From: Methylobacter sp. | GTDB taxonomy: Bacteria; Pseudomonadota; Gammaproteobacteria; Methylococcales; Methylomonadaceae | Length of the DNA stretch: 33,582 nucleotides | Direction: 5' to 3' | Assembly (NCBI GenBank): GCA_002928495.1 | Contig: PERF01000015.1 | Location: 1-33,582 of the forward strand | Shown here: in pieces, positions 9,326-18,273 of the stretch | Layout: the number at the start of each line of letters is the position of its first letter | Position numbering within the stretch: the stretch's first letter is position 1 | Notes under the pieces: model-generated | Databases searched by the model: none | Seen by the model: the letters and a program-made list of their open reading frames with translations, nothing else | Told to the model about the DNA's origin: nothing | Made by a program: the position numbers and the translations under genes

Positions 9326-10111
9326 ATGAAACGTTTGTTCCTGTTGATAATGTTTGTTTTCAGCCCTTTCAGTGAAGCGGCGCTGCACGAGGAGATTGTT
9401 GAATACAAGGCGGCGGACACAGCGCTGACCGGTTATCTGGTGTGGGACGACAGCAAAGGCGCAAAGCAACCCGGCGTATTGGTGGTGCATGAATGGTGGG
9501 GGTTGAACGACTACGCCCGCCAGCGTGCCCGAATGTTGGCCGAATTGGGTTATACCGCGCTGGCGGTGGATATGTACGGTAGCGGCAAAACCACCGAGCA
9601 TGCCAGCGAAGCCTCCGGTTTTGTTAAAACGATACAAGAGCGCGCCGGGGCGTCAAAAGAGCGGTTTCTGGCCGCCAAAGCGGTTTTGGAAAAACAAGCC
9701 ACGGTGGAACCCGGAAAAATCGCGGCTATAGGCTATTGTTTCGGTGGTTCAACCGTGTTGAATATGGCGCGGACCGGAGTGGATTTGGCGGCCGTGGTCA
9801 GCTTTCACGGCAATTTGGCGACCCAAACCCCGGCCGGGCCGGGATCTGTCAAGGCCAAAGTTTTAGTGCTCAGCGGCGCTGACGACGATTTCATCACCCC
9901 GGAGAGCGTTGCCGATTTTAACCAGGAAATGACTGCTGCCGGTGCCGACTACCGTTTTATCGATTATCCGGGCGCCAAGCATGGCTTCACCAATCCGGAT
10001 GCCGACCGGCTGGGGAAAGCCAATAACATACCGATTGCTTATCAGGCCAAGGCTGATCACGACTCCTGGCTTGCCATGCAGGAACTGTTCAAACAGGTTT
10101 TTGGCCGGTAA
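9326..10111 (+). CDS. Dienelactone hydrolase family protein, exported
   Basis: A 261-residue alpha/beta hydrolase with a signal peptide (residues 1-19, ending FSEAA). The catalytic triad expected for dienelactone hydrolases is present: nucleophile Cys138 in GYCFGG, acid Asp187 or Asp188 in SGADDDFITP, and His219 in GAKHGFTNP. The conserved VVHEWWGLNDYARQRA segment (54-69) supplies the Glu that activates the cysteine. Most members are cytoplasmic; an exported copy suggests hydrolysis of an ester or lactone in the periplasm. The true substrate is unknown and a role in chloroaromatic degradation should not be inferred. It sits 43 bp after the ferredoxin gene, with no obvious functional tie. Confidence 0.85.
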   Translation: MKRLFLLIMFVFSPFSEAALHEEIVEYKAADTALTGYLVWDDSKGAKQPGVLVVHEWWGLNDYARQRARMLAELGYTALAVDMYGSGKTTEHASEASGFVKTIQERAGASKERFLAAKAVLEKQATVEPGKIAAIGYCFGGSTVLNMARTGVDLAAVVSFHGNLATQTPAGPGSVKAKVLVLSGADDDFITPESVADFNQEMTAAGADYRFIDYPGAKHGFTNPDADRLGKANNIPIAYQAKADHDSWLAMQELFKQVFGR

Positions 10112-10204
10112 TAAAATACCGTTTTTCGGCTTTTAAGTAGTTGATAGTTGCCGTTGGCCGGTGCGTACAGCCACGGCGGTTATTTGCATCCACTGTAGAT
10201 TGAT

Positions 10205-11350
10205 ATGTCTTTTACCTCGCAAGCCGGAAAGCCGGCTGCCGGCCGTAAATTTTGGGTTTTTGTTGCGGTTGCGGTTTTACTCGCCGGTGTTGGCTTGGCG
10301 GTATGGCAGTCAATCATTCATGCTGCCGGAGAGCCTGCGGCCCGGACCGCGCAAGTAATACCCTCGCTTACGGTCAGCAAAACCCAACCGCACCGGCAGC
10401 AATGGCCTGCGGTTATTGAAGCCTCCGGTGCGATTGCGCCTTGGCAGGAGGCGGTGATAGGCGCGCCAATTTCCGGATTGCGGTTAATCGAAGTGCGAGC
10501 CAATGTTGGCGACAAGGTCAAACGCGATCAATTGCTCGCGCGATTTGACGCCGGTTTGCTGCATGCGGAAGAGGCTCAGCTGATGGCCAATCTAGTTGAA
10601 GCCGAAGCCACTGCCAGGCAGGCGCAAACCAATCGCTACAGGGTGCTCAAATTAAAAGGCGTAGGCAGTTTAAGCGAACAAGATCTTCTGCAATACGTCA
10701 CCCAGGCTGAGTCTGCGCGGGCTAGAGCCAATGCTATCAGAGCCCAGGTAGCCGCCAAGCAGTTGCAGCTTAATTACACCCAGGTGAAAGCGCCGGACAG
10801 CGGCGTGATCAGCTCGCGGGAAGCAACACTGGGAGCGGTAGCTATCAGCGGCCAGGAATTATTCCGGTTGATCCGGCAAAATCGTCTGGAATGGCGCGGC
10901 GAGTTAACGGCTTCGCAGCTTTCGCAAATTCAGCCCGGACAAAGCATTCAACTGTCACTGCCAGACGGCAGTCAGGCCAACGCCACGCTACGGCAGACGG
11001 CGCCGGCCATGAACGAGCAATCAAGGCTGGGGCTGGTTTACGCCGATATCGAAAACAATAGCAATGTGCGGGCCGGCATGTATGCCACCGGCCGCATCGT
11101 GCTGGCCAGCACAGCGGCATTGGTGTTGCCTGCGGCCAGCGTCATTATTCGTGACGGGCGTAGTTATGTGGTCAAGCTGAACACTAGCGATGAAGTCACC
11201 GCGGTCAGTTTGCAGGCGGTTAGCACCGGCCGCCGGGAACACGGTGAAGTGGAGATAACGCAAGGATTGGCCGCTGTCGATTGGGTCGTTGTCCAAGGCG
11301 CAGGTTTTCTTAACGATGGCGACTGGGTGCGGGTTTCTGCCGGTGGCTAG
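10205..11350 (+). CDS. RND efflux periplasmic adaptor subunit (membrane fusion protein)
   Basis: A 381-residue protein anchored by one N-terminal membrane segment (about 16-34). It then has the first half of a biotinyl-lipoyl-like domain (IGAPISGLRLIEVRANVGDKV), a coiled-coil hairpin (about 115-185, rich in Ala, Gln and Glu), the second lipoyl half (YTQVKAPDSGVISSREATLG), a beta-barrel (LEWRGELTASQLSQIQPGQ) and a membrane-proximal domain near the C-terminus. This order is that of HlyD/AcrA-type adaptors that bridge an RND pump to an outer membrane channel. The pump gene begins 18 bp downstream. No regulator or TolC-like gene adjoins, so the pair probably shares a chromosomal outer membrane factor encoded elsewhere. 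Confidence 0.92.
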   Translation: MSFTSQAGKPAAGRKFWVFVAVAVLLAGVGLAVWQSIIHAAGEPAARTAQVIPSLTVSKTQPHRQQWPAVIEASGAIAPWQEAVIGAPISGLRLIEVRANVGDKVKRDQLLARFDAGLLHAEEAQLMANLVEAEATARQAQTNRYRVLKLKGVGSLSEQDLLQYVTQAESARARANAIRAQVAAKQLQLNYTQVKAPDSGVISSREATLGAVAISGQELFRLIRQNRLEWRGELTASQLSQIQPGQSIQLSLPDGSQANATLRQTAPAMNEQSRLGLVYADIENNSNVRAGMYATGRIVLASTAALVLPAASVIIRDGRSYVVKLNTSDEVTAVSLQAVSTGRREHGEVEITQGLAAVDWVVVQGAGFLNDGDWVRVSAGG

Positions 11351-11368
11351 GTTTTGGGAAGGCTGAGT

Positions 11369-14300
11369 ATGAATATCTCCACTTGGTCAATCCTGAATCC
11401 CATTCCGATTTTTCTGTTGTTTTTTCTGCTGACCCTGGCCGGCATACGCGGCTTTCAGCAATTGCCCATTCAGAGTTTGCCGGACCTGGATTTGCCTAGC
11501 GTTAATATCCGCCTGGCACTACCCGGCGCCGCGCCGTCCCAGCTGGAAACCGAAGTGGCGCGCAAGGTGGAGGATTCGGTCGCCACCTTGTCCGGCATCA
11601 AACATATCCGCACTTCGATTACCGACGGTTTGGTGGTGATTAGTGCCGAATTCGTGCTGGAGAAGCAACTGTCGGACGCCTTGATCGAAACCAAAGATGC
11701 CTTGGATCGGGTGCGCGCCGATTTGCCCAACAATCTGGAGCCGCCAACCGTGAGCGCGGTCATTGTCGGCGGGGTGCCGACAGTCACTTATGCGGTCTCG
11801 TCAACCAAACTTGATGAAGAGGCGTTGTCCTGGTATATCGACAACACACTCAGTAAAACCTTGTCCGGCGATCCGGGAATCGGCCGCTTCGAGCGTTTGG
11901 GCGGTGTGCAGCGTGAAGTGCTGATCGAAGTCGATCCGGTTCGGCTGGCGTCGCTCAATGTCACGGCAACCGATGTTTCCAAGGCGTTGCGCCGGGTTCA
12001 GCAGGAATCGTCGGGCGGGCGCGGCAATTTGGGTTTAAAAGAGCAGTCGGTTCGCACGCTGGCAACGGTGCGGACGGCAGCCGATCTCGACAGCCTGCCG
12101 GTTGCCGCCGGTAACGGCCAGGACGTGCGCTTGGATCAAATCGCCAGCGTCCGTGATGTTCCCGCCGAACGCAGCCAGATTGCCACATTGGACGGCAAGC
12201 CGGCAATTGCGTTTAATATTTTCCGCGCGAAAGGCTTCGATGAAACGCGGGTTGCGGAAAATGTCAGCCAAGCCCTGGCAAAACTTCAGCAAGCCGATCC
12301 CAGCTTGAGCTTTACCTTGGTGTCCGGCTCAGTCGCTTATGCCCACGAACAATACCGTGGCTCCATGACCATGTTGTACGAAGGCTCAATATTAGCGGTG
12401 CTGGTGGTTTGGTGGTTTCTTAGGGATTGGCGCGCCACGCTGGTTTCGGCTTCGGCATTGCCGCTGTCTATTCTGCCGGCTTTCGCAGTCATGCACTGGC
12501 TGGGTTTTTCCTTGAATATGCTGACTTTGCTGGCGCTGGCCATCGTTGTAGGCATACTGGTGGACGATGCCATCGTTGAAATCGAAAATATCGAACGCCA
12601 TGCCAAAACCGGCAAATCCATACGGCAGGCGGCGATAGATGCGGTCGAGGAAATCGGGCTCGCGGTTATCGCCACGACCATGACACTGGTGGCGGTATTT
12701 ATGCCTACCGCCCTGATGAGCGGCATTCCCGGCCTGTTCTTCCGGCAATTCGGCTGGACCGCCGTGGTGGCGGTGCTGGCGTCGTTGCTGGTGGCGCGCA
12801 TGTTGACGCCGATGCTGGCAGTGGCCTGGTTAAGCGCAAGGCCGCATAACGCCGAACCGGATAACCGACTGATGCAATGGTATCTCCAAGTGGTGACCTG
12901 GACTTTGTCTCACCGTATTGGCGTAGTGCTATTCTCGGTGCTGTTCTTTATCGGCTCCTGCGCCTTGTTGCCGCTACTACCCAAAGGCTTTGTGCCGCCG
13001 GCCGATCGGGGTTATTCCTCGATTAGTTTTCAACTACCGCCCGGGAGTGCTTTGCCGGATGCCGTGCAAGTTGCCGAGGCTATGCAAGCCGAACTCCGCG
13101 ATATTCCAGGCATAGCGCACCGGTTGGTTACTATCGGTAACAACCAGGTAATCGGCGGCGGCTTGACGCAAGCCGGCGAAGTCCGCAAGGGTACCTTGAT
13201 TTTGTCGTTGCAGGAACGCGCTAAGCGCCCGCCGCAGGCTGAAATCGAGCAAGCCGTACGCAAGGCCTTACAGAAAGTCCCCGGCGCACGTTTTACCATC
13301 GGCGTGGGTGCACCGGGTGAAAAGCTGACGTTGATTTTATCCAGCGATAATGTAGCGGCATTGAAGGCAGCGGCGCGGAATTTGGAGCGCGAGTTGCGCG
13401 GCATGGGCGTGCTGGGAAATATTAATTCCACCGCCAGCCTGGAGCGCCCGGAGATAGTTATCCGGCCCGACTGGCAACGGGCCGCCGAGCTGGGCGTCAC
13501 TGCCGAGCTGATTGGAGAGACGATGCGTATTGCCACTACCGGCGATTTTGACACGCAACTGGCCAAACTCAATCTGGACAACCGCCAGCTCAATATCCGC
13601 GTGCGCATGCCGGAACAAGACCGGCAAAACCTGGACATATTGGGCAATTTGCGGGTACGCACCACCAACGGTCTGGTGCCGCTGGCCAGTATTGCCGGGT
13701 TATCGCTGGAAAGCAGCCCGCTGCAAATCGACCGCTTCGACCGGCACCGTTACGTTACCGTTAACGCCGAACTGGGTGGACTGCCGTTAGGCAAAATGCT
13801 GGCCGCCGCCAAGGCGCTGCCGGCGGTACAAAATCTGCCATCCAGCGTCAAGTTGATTCACACCGGCGATGCCGAAATCATGAATGAACTGGCGGCTAAT
13901 TTCGCCTTGGCCATGTTGACCGGATTGCTGTGCGTATTTTGTGTTTTGGTGCTGTTGTTTAAGGACTTTTTCCATCCTCTGACGATTTTATCGGCCATTC
14001 CCCTGTCTCTAGGCGGCGCTTTTGTGCTGATGTTGATGACTCAAAGTGAGCTTAACCTGCCTTCCATGATCGGTTTTGTCATGTTGATGGGGATAGTCAC
14101 CAAGAATTCTATCCTGCTGGTCGAGTACGCCTTGGTCGGCATGAACGAGAGGCAGATGTCTCGGCATGATGCCTTAATCGATGCTTGCCGCAAACGTGCG
14201 CGACCAATTTTGATGACCACGCTGGCCATGATTGCCGGCATGCTGCCGATAGCCTTGGGCTTGGGCGCCGATGCCGGTTTCCGCCAACCGATGGCGATTG

Positions 14301-14452
14301 CCGTGGTGGGCGGCTTGGTGAGCTCTACGTTTTTGAGTCTGGTGGTCGTGCCGGTCACATTTACCTATGTTGACGGTATCCGGCGGCGTTGGCAAACACT
14401 TTGGAAATCCGGCAAGCCTGCAAGTGAACTGACCACTGCCGAGCTGGAATAG
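11369..14452 (+). CDS. RND multidrug/solvent efflux pump inner membrane subunit (HAE1-like)
   Basis: I start it at ATG 11369 (1027 aa), which has GGGAAGG 8 bases upstream; a TTG at 11354 is in frame but less likely. The N-terminus (ILNPIPIFLLFFLLTLAGI) is the first of twelve membrane segments. A large periplasmic loop follows, then TM4 with VGILVDDAIVEIENIERH, whose paired Asp399/Asp400 match the proton-relay aspartates of AcrB. A second periplasmic loop and the mirror-image second half (IGFVMLMGIVTKNSILLVEY) complete the pump. Charged residues typical of heavy-metal (CusA-type) transporters are not evident, so drugs, solvents or lipids are more likely substrates. It pairs with the adaptor directly upstream. 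Confidence 0.93.
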   Translation: MNISTWSILNPIPIFLLFFLLTLAGIRGFQQLPIQSLPDLDLPSVNIRLALPGAAPSQLETEVARKVEDSVATLSGIKHIRTSITDGLVVISAEFVLEKQLSDALIETKDALDRVRADLPNNLEPPTVSAVIVGGVPTVTYAVSSTKLDEEALSWYIDNTLSKTLSGDPGIGRFERLGGVQREVLIEVDPVRLASLNVTATDVSKALRRVQQESSGGRGNLGLKEQSVRTLATVRTAADLDSLPVAAGNGQDVRLDQIASVRDVPAERSQIATLDGKPAIAFNIFRAKGFDETRVAENVSQALAKLQQADPSLSFTLVSGSVAYAHEQYRGSMTMLYEGSILAVLVVWWFLRDWRATLVSASALPLSILPAFAVMHWLGFSLNMLTLLALAIVVGILVDDAIVEIENIERHAKTGKSIRQAAIDAVEEIGLAVIATTMTLVAVFMPTALMSGIPGLFFRQFGWTAVVAVLASLLVARMLTPMLAVAWLSARPHNAEPDNRLMQWYLQVVTWTLSHRIGVVLFSVLFFIGSCALLPLLPKGFVPPADRGYSSISFQLPPGSALPDAVQVAEAMQAELRDIPGIAHRLVTIGNNQVIGGGLTQAGEVRKGTLILSLQERAKRPPQAEIEQAVRKALQKVPGARFTIGVGAPGEKLTLILSSDNVAALKAAARNLERELRGMGVLGNINSTASLERPEIVIRPDWQRAAELGVTAELIGETMRIATTGDFDTQLAKLNLDNRQLNIRVRMPEQDRQNLDILGNLRVRTTNGLVPLASIAGLSLESSPLQIDRFDRHRYVTVNAELGGLPLGKMLAAAKALPAVQNLPSSVKLIHTGDAEIMNELAANFALAMLTGLLCVFCVLVLLFKDFFHPLTILSAIPLSLGGAFVLMLMTQSELNLPSMIGFVMLMGIVTKNSILLVEYALVGMNERQMSRHDALIDACRKRARPILMTTLAMIAGMLPIALGLGADAGFRQPMAIAVVGGLVSSTFLSLVVVPVTFTYVDGIRRRWQTLWKSGKPASELTTAELE

Positions 14453-14464
14453 TCCATGATAGGA

Positions 14465-14496
14465 TTGAACTTGCAGGACAAATGCGGTATATACCG
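14465..14496 (+). promoter_or_regulatory. Candidate promoter with 12-bp palindrome over the -10, before the DUF2058 gene
   Basis: TTGAAC (14465-14470) is followed after exactly 17 bases by TATATA (14488-14493). The -10 lies inside the perfect palindrome CGGTATATACCG (14485-14496), which could be an operator. The predicted transcription start would be about 14500, some 30 bases before the DUF2058 start codon. Confidence 0.4.
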
Positions 14497-14528
14497 TTTC
14501 ATCATACCTTCAACCATTAAGAATCGTT

Positions 14529-15068
14529 ATGGCCGGACAATCGTTGCAAGATCAATTGTTAAAATCGGGTTTGGTCACTTCCGCTCAGGTCAAAACCGTT
14601 AAAACGGATAAACATAAACAGGTTCAACAGCAGCGCAAAAATAAAATCGCGGCGCAGGACGAGGCCAAGCAGTTAGCGCAACAGGCCAAGGCGGAACAAG
14701 CGGAAAAAGACCGCTTGTTAAACCAACAACGGCATCAGGAAGAGCAGCAAAAACAACTGGTTGTGCAAATTAAACAGCTGGTGGAAGCCAACCGCTTGGC
14801 GCAGGCTACCGATGGCGAAGCCTATCATTTTGCCGATCGCGGTAAAATCAAAACACTTTACGTCAGCTCAAACGTGCGTGCCCAACTGGTAGCCGGGCAG
14901 GTCAATGTGGTCAGGGTGGGGCAAAGCTATGAACTGGTCCCGGCGCAGGTTGCCGAAAAAATCCGGCAGAAAGACCCGGTTTGGGTTATCGATAATCCTG
15001 CTTCTTCAGCGGGTGAGGAGGGTTCGGAATATGCCGGTTACCAAGTTCCGGATGATTTAATCTGGTAA
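14529..15068 (+). CDS. DUF2058 (YaiL-like) family protein
   Basis: A 179-residue soluble protein. It begins MAGQSLQDQLLKSGLVTSAQ, the conserved opening of DUF2058 proteins. A highly charged coiled-coil of Lys, Gln and Glu follows (about 25-85), then a small globular domain with FADRGKIKTLYVSSNVRAQLVAGQ and a C-terminus ending VPDDLIW. E. coli YaiL belongs to this family and is annotated as a nucleoprotein or polynucleotide-associated protein, but the function is not established. It has its own candidate promoter and its stop lies 13 bp from the end of the convergent cyclase gene. Confidence 0.85.
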   Translation: MAGQSLQDQLLKSGLVTSAQVKTVKTDKHKQVQQQRKNKIAAQDEAKQLAQQAKAEQAEKDRLLNQQRHQEEQQKQLVVQIKQLVEANRLAQATDGEAYHFADRGKIKTLYVSSNVRAQLVAGQVNVVRVGQSYELVPAQVAEKIRQKDPVWVIDNPASSAGEEGSEYAGYQVPDDLIW

Positions 15069-15081
15069 GCCCGGAAATTTT

Positions 15082-16659
15082 TTAGCCTAGGCAGCAGCGA
15101 TTGCGGCCTTGTTGTTTGGCCTGGTAAAGCGCTTGATCGGCGCGCTCAAACACCGAATCAGCATCATCTTCGGCAGTAAATTCGGCGATACCGCAAGAAA
15201 TGGTAATGGGTATGGCAGTGCCGCCGGCATTGAATTTGGTGCGTTCTATAACGATGCGCAGCTGGTCGGCAATTTTAAATGCTTGGTTCTTGTTGGTATT
15301 GGGCAGCAGGATAACAAATTCTTCTCCCCCGATACGGGCAGGAAAGTCGTACTTTCTACAATGCTGGGATAGTTGTTTGGCAATAATAGCCAGCGTCCGG
15401 TCACCTGATTTGTGGCCGAAATTGTCGTTAATGGATTTGAAAAAATCGATGTCGATGACAACTAACGATAATGGCGACCCGTTGCGCTGCATGCGTGAAA
15501 ACTCGCGAGTCAACTGCTCTTGATAAGCCAGCCGGTTTGGTAAACCGGTTAAAGTATCGCGCATGGCCAAAGATTCCGCCATTTGCAATTTTGATTTTAA
15601 TTCGGCCGATTCAGTTTCCATGGACTGCAATTTGGTGTTCATCACATCCAATTGCTGTTGCCACTGTTGGCGCTGCAAGCTTTCGTTTTGATTTTGTTGG
15701 GCAATTTCTTGGGTAATTTCAGTTAACTTCACGTTGATGATGGCCTTTAGCGGTTCCAGTTTGGTGGCTTGGCTGGAGTGAAGTTGAAGTTGCTTCATCT
15801 GATCTGAAATCGATTGATCGTGTTTTTCCCGGTTTAGAGAGGCTTCTAACACGGCTGACCGGGCGCCGGTGAGCGTGCTGCCCAGGTCAATAAGTCGGTC
15901 GGTTAGCTGGGCCAAAAAGCGGTCGATTTCCTGTTGCTCTTGTTCAAGATGCTGCTTGATGTTAAGAATTAAGGCAATCACATCATCCAGCAGGTTTTCC
16001 AATAGCGGGGTTGGCTTCGAGGTATTGAGTTTTTGTTTTAATTCAAGGGCTTGTTCGGAAAATAGCTCAGGGATCTCGATGTTTTCCATGAGCCTGAGCA
16101 ATTGTGCGGCGATGACTTCGCATTCAATATAGTCTTCATACGCTTCCTGCGCTTCGCGTGTGCCGCTTTCAGCATTCTGCACCGGCAGTTGAAACGGCCC
16201 CATGGCCTCAAATAAGGCATTTAAAAATGCTTTGCCGTTGTAAAACGTATTATTCTGCAGTTGGGACCGTAAATCCGCCAGGTTTAAGGTTTGCGGCGAG
16301 TTTACATAAAGCCGCTCCAGAAAATCGAAAACCAAAGCGCAATCAATAGGCTGTGGCCGGTCTTCCGTGTCGGAGATTCTGGCCAGCGTATTGGTCAGGT
16401 TGTTCAGCTCGGCCTGCAGTTTTTTATCATTAACGCCGTCTCTTAAGCTGTCGCGCAAAGCCAGCATGTGGTTATCGATGTGAGGATCGAATCCGGATGC
16501 GGTAATCGAGAGCTTTACAATCACTTTGCACAGCAGAGCTTGCTTTTCCTCAAGTTCATTTATCGACTTATCGTGGCGGTCGAACAGAGTCGTGTATTTA
16601 GTGCGCCAGTAGTTGTCTTCGTGTTGAGATTCCGGCTCGTCGTGCTTGGGTGTGCTCAT
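15082..16659 (-). CDS. Diguanylate cyclase with coiled-coil sensor region (DgcH-like)
   Basis: A 525-residue protein without signal peptide or clear membrane segment. Residues 1-340 are mostly helical and charged, ending in a long coiled coil (about 240-350). The GGDEF domain occupies about 360-525, with the active-site motif GGEEF (444-448) preceded by the inhibitory site RKYD (435-438) at the canonical five-residue distance. It should therefore be an active, product-inhibited c-di-GMP synthase. Gene order engB / cytochrome c4 / dsbA / GGDEF resembles the P. aeruginosa locus that contains DgcH (PA5487), so I call it DgcH-like by position; sequence orthology was not tested. It lies 32 bp after dsbA on the same strand. 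Confidence 0.88.
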   Translation of the reverse strand: MSTPKHDEPESQHEDNYWRTKYTTLFDRHDKSINELEEKQALLCKVIVKLSITASGFDPHIDNHMLALRDSLRDGVNDKKLQAELNNLTNTLARISDTEDRPQPIDCALVFDFLERLYVNSPQTLNLADLRSQLQNNTFYNGKAFLNALFEAMGPFQLPVQNAESGTREAQEAYEDYIECEVIAAQLLRLMENIEIPELFSEQALELKQKLNTSKPTPLLENLLDDVIALILNIKQHLEQEQQEIDRFLAQLTDRLIDLGSTLTGARSAVLEASLNREKHDQSISDQMKQLQLHSSQATKLEPLKAIINVKLTEITQEIAQQNQNESLQRQQWQQQLDVMNTKLQSMETESAELKSKLQMAESLAMRDTLTGLPNRLAYQEQLTREFSRMQRNGSPLSLVVIDIDFFKSINDNFGHKSGDRTLAIIAKQLSQHCRKYDFPARIGGEEFVILLPNTNKNQAFKIADQLRIVIERTKFNAGGTAIPITISCGIAEFTAEDDADSVFERADQALYQAKQQGRNRCCLG

Positions 16660-16691
16660 AGTGCTTGTTGTTTCGGCGTTTGGTTAAAGCT

Positions 16692-17312
16692 TTAGTGGCC
16701 AGTGCTTTCCTGTTTGATGAGTTTATCCATGACTTCAATGATTTTTTCCGGGCTGCCTGCCAGCGGGCCGTTGGTTTTATATTTGCCATTGATAATCACG
16801 GCAGGTACTCCGGTTATGCCGTAGCGGGCAGGCATGGCTTGGGCCTGGCGCATTTTGGCGTCTACCGCGAATGAATTGAAAGCAGTGCGGAAATCCTGTT
16901 CCTTGACGCCGTGCTCGACAAAAAACTTGGCAAGTTGGTCTTCGCTGTCGAGTTTTTGCTTTTTACTCTGTACCACCTCAAAAAAATCATGATTAATTTT
17001 GTCGACCACGCCCAGTGTCTCGGCCGTAAAATAAGCTTTGGCGTGTTTGCCCCATAACTCGTTGAAAATAGTCGGCTGGCGGACAAAATCGACATTGGCG
17101 GGTTTGTTTTTAAGCCATTTTTCCATGTAGGGCTCCAAGGCATAGCAATGCGGGCAACCGTACCAGAAGAATTCTATGACCTCAATTTTCGCTGGGTCGC
17201 GTGTCGGCTGGGCCGGCGATAATGCTTCATAGCCGGTGGATTCCGCTCTTACCAACGCCGCGCACATCATTAAGGCGAGTAATAAAACGTTACGGATGCG
17301 TTTTTTTAACAT
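16692..17312 (-). CDS. dsbA: Thiol:disulfide interchange protein DsbA
   Basis: A 206-residue periplasmic thioredoxin-fold oxidase. Signal peptide residues 1-23 end in VRA. The active site is FFWYGCPHCY with Cys53 and Cys56, the CPHC dipeptide of DsbA, and the cis-proline loop is GVPAVIING (Pro170). A helical domain is inserted between them, as in all DsbA proteins. It introduces disulfides into exported proteins and is re-oxidised by DsbB. The start has a strong SD, AAGGAG. Upstream on the same strand is di-haem cytochrome c4, and downstream a diguanylate cyclase, an arrangement also seen in Pseudomonas. Confidence 0.95.
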   Translation of the reverse strand: MLKKRIRNVLLLALMMCAALVRAESTGYEALSPAQPTRDPAKIEVIEFFWYGCPHCYALEPYMEKWLKNKPANVDFVRQPTIFNELWGKHAKAYFTAETLGVVDKINHDFFEVVQSKKQKLDSEDQLAKFFVEHGVKEQDFRTAFNSFAVDAKMRQAQAMPARYGITGVPAVIINGKYKTNGPLAGSPEKIIEVMDKLIKQESTGH

Positions 17313-17345
17313 GACAATCTCCTTTTTGTTATTTCAGGCTTTAAG

Positions 17346-17478
17346 CGGTTTTGAAAAAAACCGGGTGGCGGGCCGTATAACCATAAAAGCATAGTTATTA
17401 ACCCGAAAAATGCAATTACGGCCAGTATGAAAGCCGGTTGCATCAGGTTTTGGCCAGCCTGCCGGGATCAGCAGGCTG
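17346..17478 (-). other. Two stem-loops in the cytochrome c4-dsbA gap
   Basis: CAGCCTGC (17455-17462) pairs with GCAGGCTG (17471-17478) across an 8-base loop, starting 12 bases past the cytochrome stop. CGGTTTT (17346-17352) pairs with AAAACCG (17357-17363) about 35 bases before the dsbA start. Neither is followed by a clear U-tract on the minus strand, so they may modulate read-through or RNA stability rather than end transcription outright. Confidence 0.35.
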
Positions 17479-17489
17479 CGTGTGTGACC

Positions 17490-18166
17490 TTATTTCATGA
17501 CGGAAATTCTATAAGCGACGGCTTTTATTTCTTCGTCAGTCATTTTCTTGGCAATCATGTGCATCATGTTGTCCGGGTTCATCGCGCGCGCGCCGGATTT
17601 AAAATCGTTGAGGGTTTTAATCAGGTAGTCGCGTGCTGGGAGTGCACAACTGGAAAAGCAGCGGGTTTGTTGCCTTCGCCGTGCGGGCCGTGGCAAGCGA
17701 TACAGGCCGACACTTCCCGGGTTAAATCGCCGTTGCGGTACAAGTCGCTGCCTTGGGCGATAAGTTCTTCCACGGTTTTGGCGGTGTTCGGCGAATTATC
17801 TTCGTTATCTTCATCGTCGTCATTGGCCGGTAGTACCGGCATGTCGTTACGGGAAATTTTTTGCGCCGCGTAAAATGCAGCCAAATCGGCGATGTCATCA
17901 TCCGATAAAGCTTTGGCCATGGATGACATCATGGCATCCTTGCGCTTACCGGCCTTAAATGCCAGAAGCTGATTGACCAGATACGAGGCATGCTGCTGGG
18001 CTAGCTTGGGAAAAGTGGTGCTTTCGCTGTTGCCGTCAGCGCCGTGGCAACCCGAGCAGGAAGCGGATTTTTCTTTTCCGGCGTGAATATCGCCTGCTGC
18101 GTGTAAAATAGTGTTAACACTGGTTAAGGCTATGGCAGCGGTGAGCACCAGTAATTTTTTTTTCAT
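17490..18166 (-). pseudogene. Di-haem cytochrome c4, frameshifted in this sequence
   Basis: I start at ATG 18166, with GGGGA upstream; a TTG one codon earlier is also in frame. The signal peptide ends near residue 23-24. Haem motifs are CSGCH (37-41) and CIACH (155-159), with Met-rich stretches (DAMMSSMAKAL; DNMMHMIAKKM) giving the distal methionine ligands of the two domains. At about 17631 the frame breaks. CAG-CAC-GC-GAC-TAC is read where QHADYL is expected, one base short, after which DYLIKTLNDFKSG continues in another frame to the stop at 17490. Repaired length is about 225 aa. The linker between the two haem domains is unusually acidic (NDDDEDNEDN). The protein is a periplasmic electron carrier to terminal oxidases. 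Divergent from engB. Confidence 0.88.
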
Positions 18167-18273
18167 CAAATTCCCCTTTGGAGTTTAAGCCACCCAGGTG
18201 GCAACTTTATTTAATAGCTACCGGCTGTCGGTGGCCGAATTTTACTCCAACTTGGGCTATGAAGCGAGACGGC

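Noticed and set aside
11354-11368. TTG start for the RND pump
   Set aside because: It lies before the SD GGGAAGG, which is properly spaced for ATG 11369.
13030-13668. Long minus-strand open frame inside the RND pump gene
   Set aside because: The plus-strand pump is clearly coding here; the antisense translation is Ser/Arg-rich with no recognisable domain.
17427-17873. Plus-strand open frame across the cytochrome c4 3' end
   Set aside because: It spans the frameshift region of cytochrome c4 and encodes no recognisable protein.
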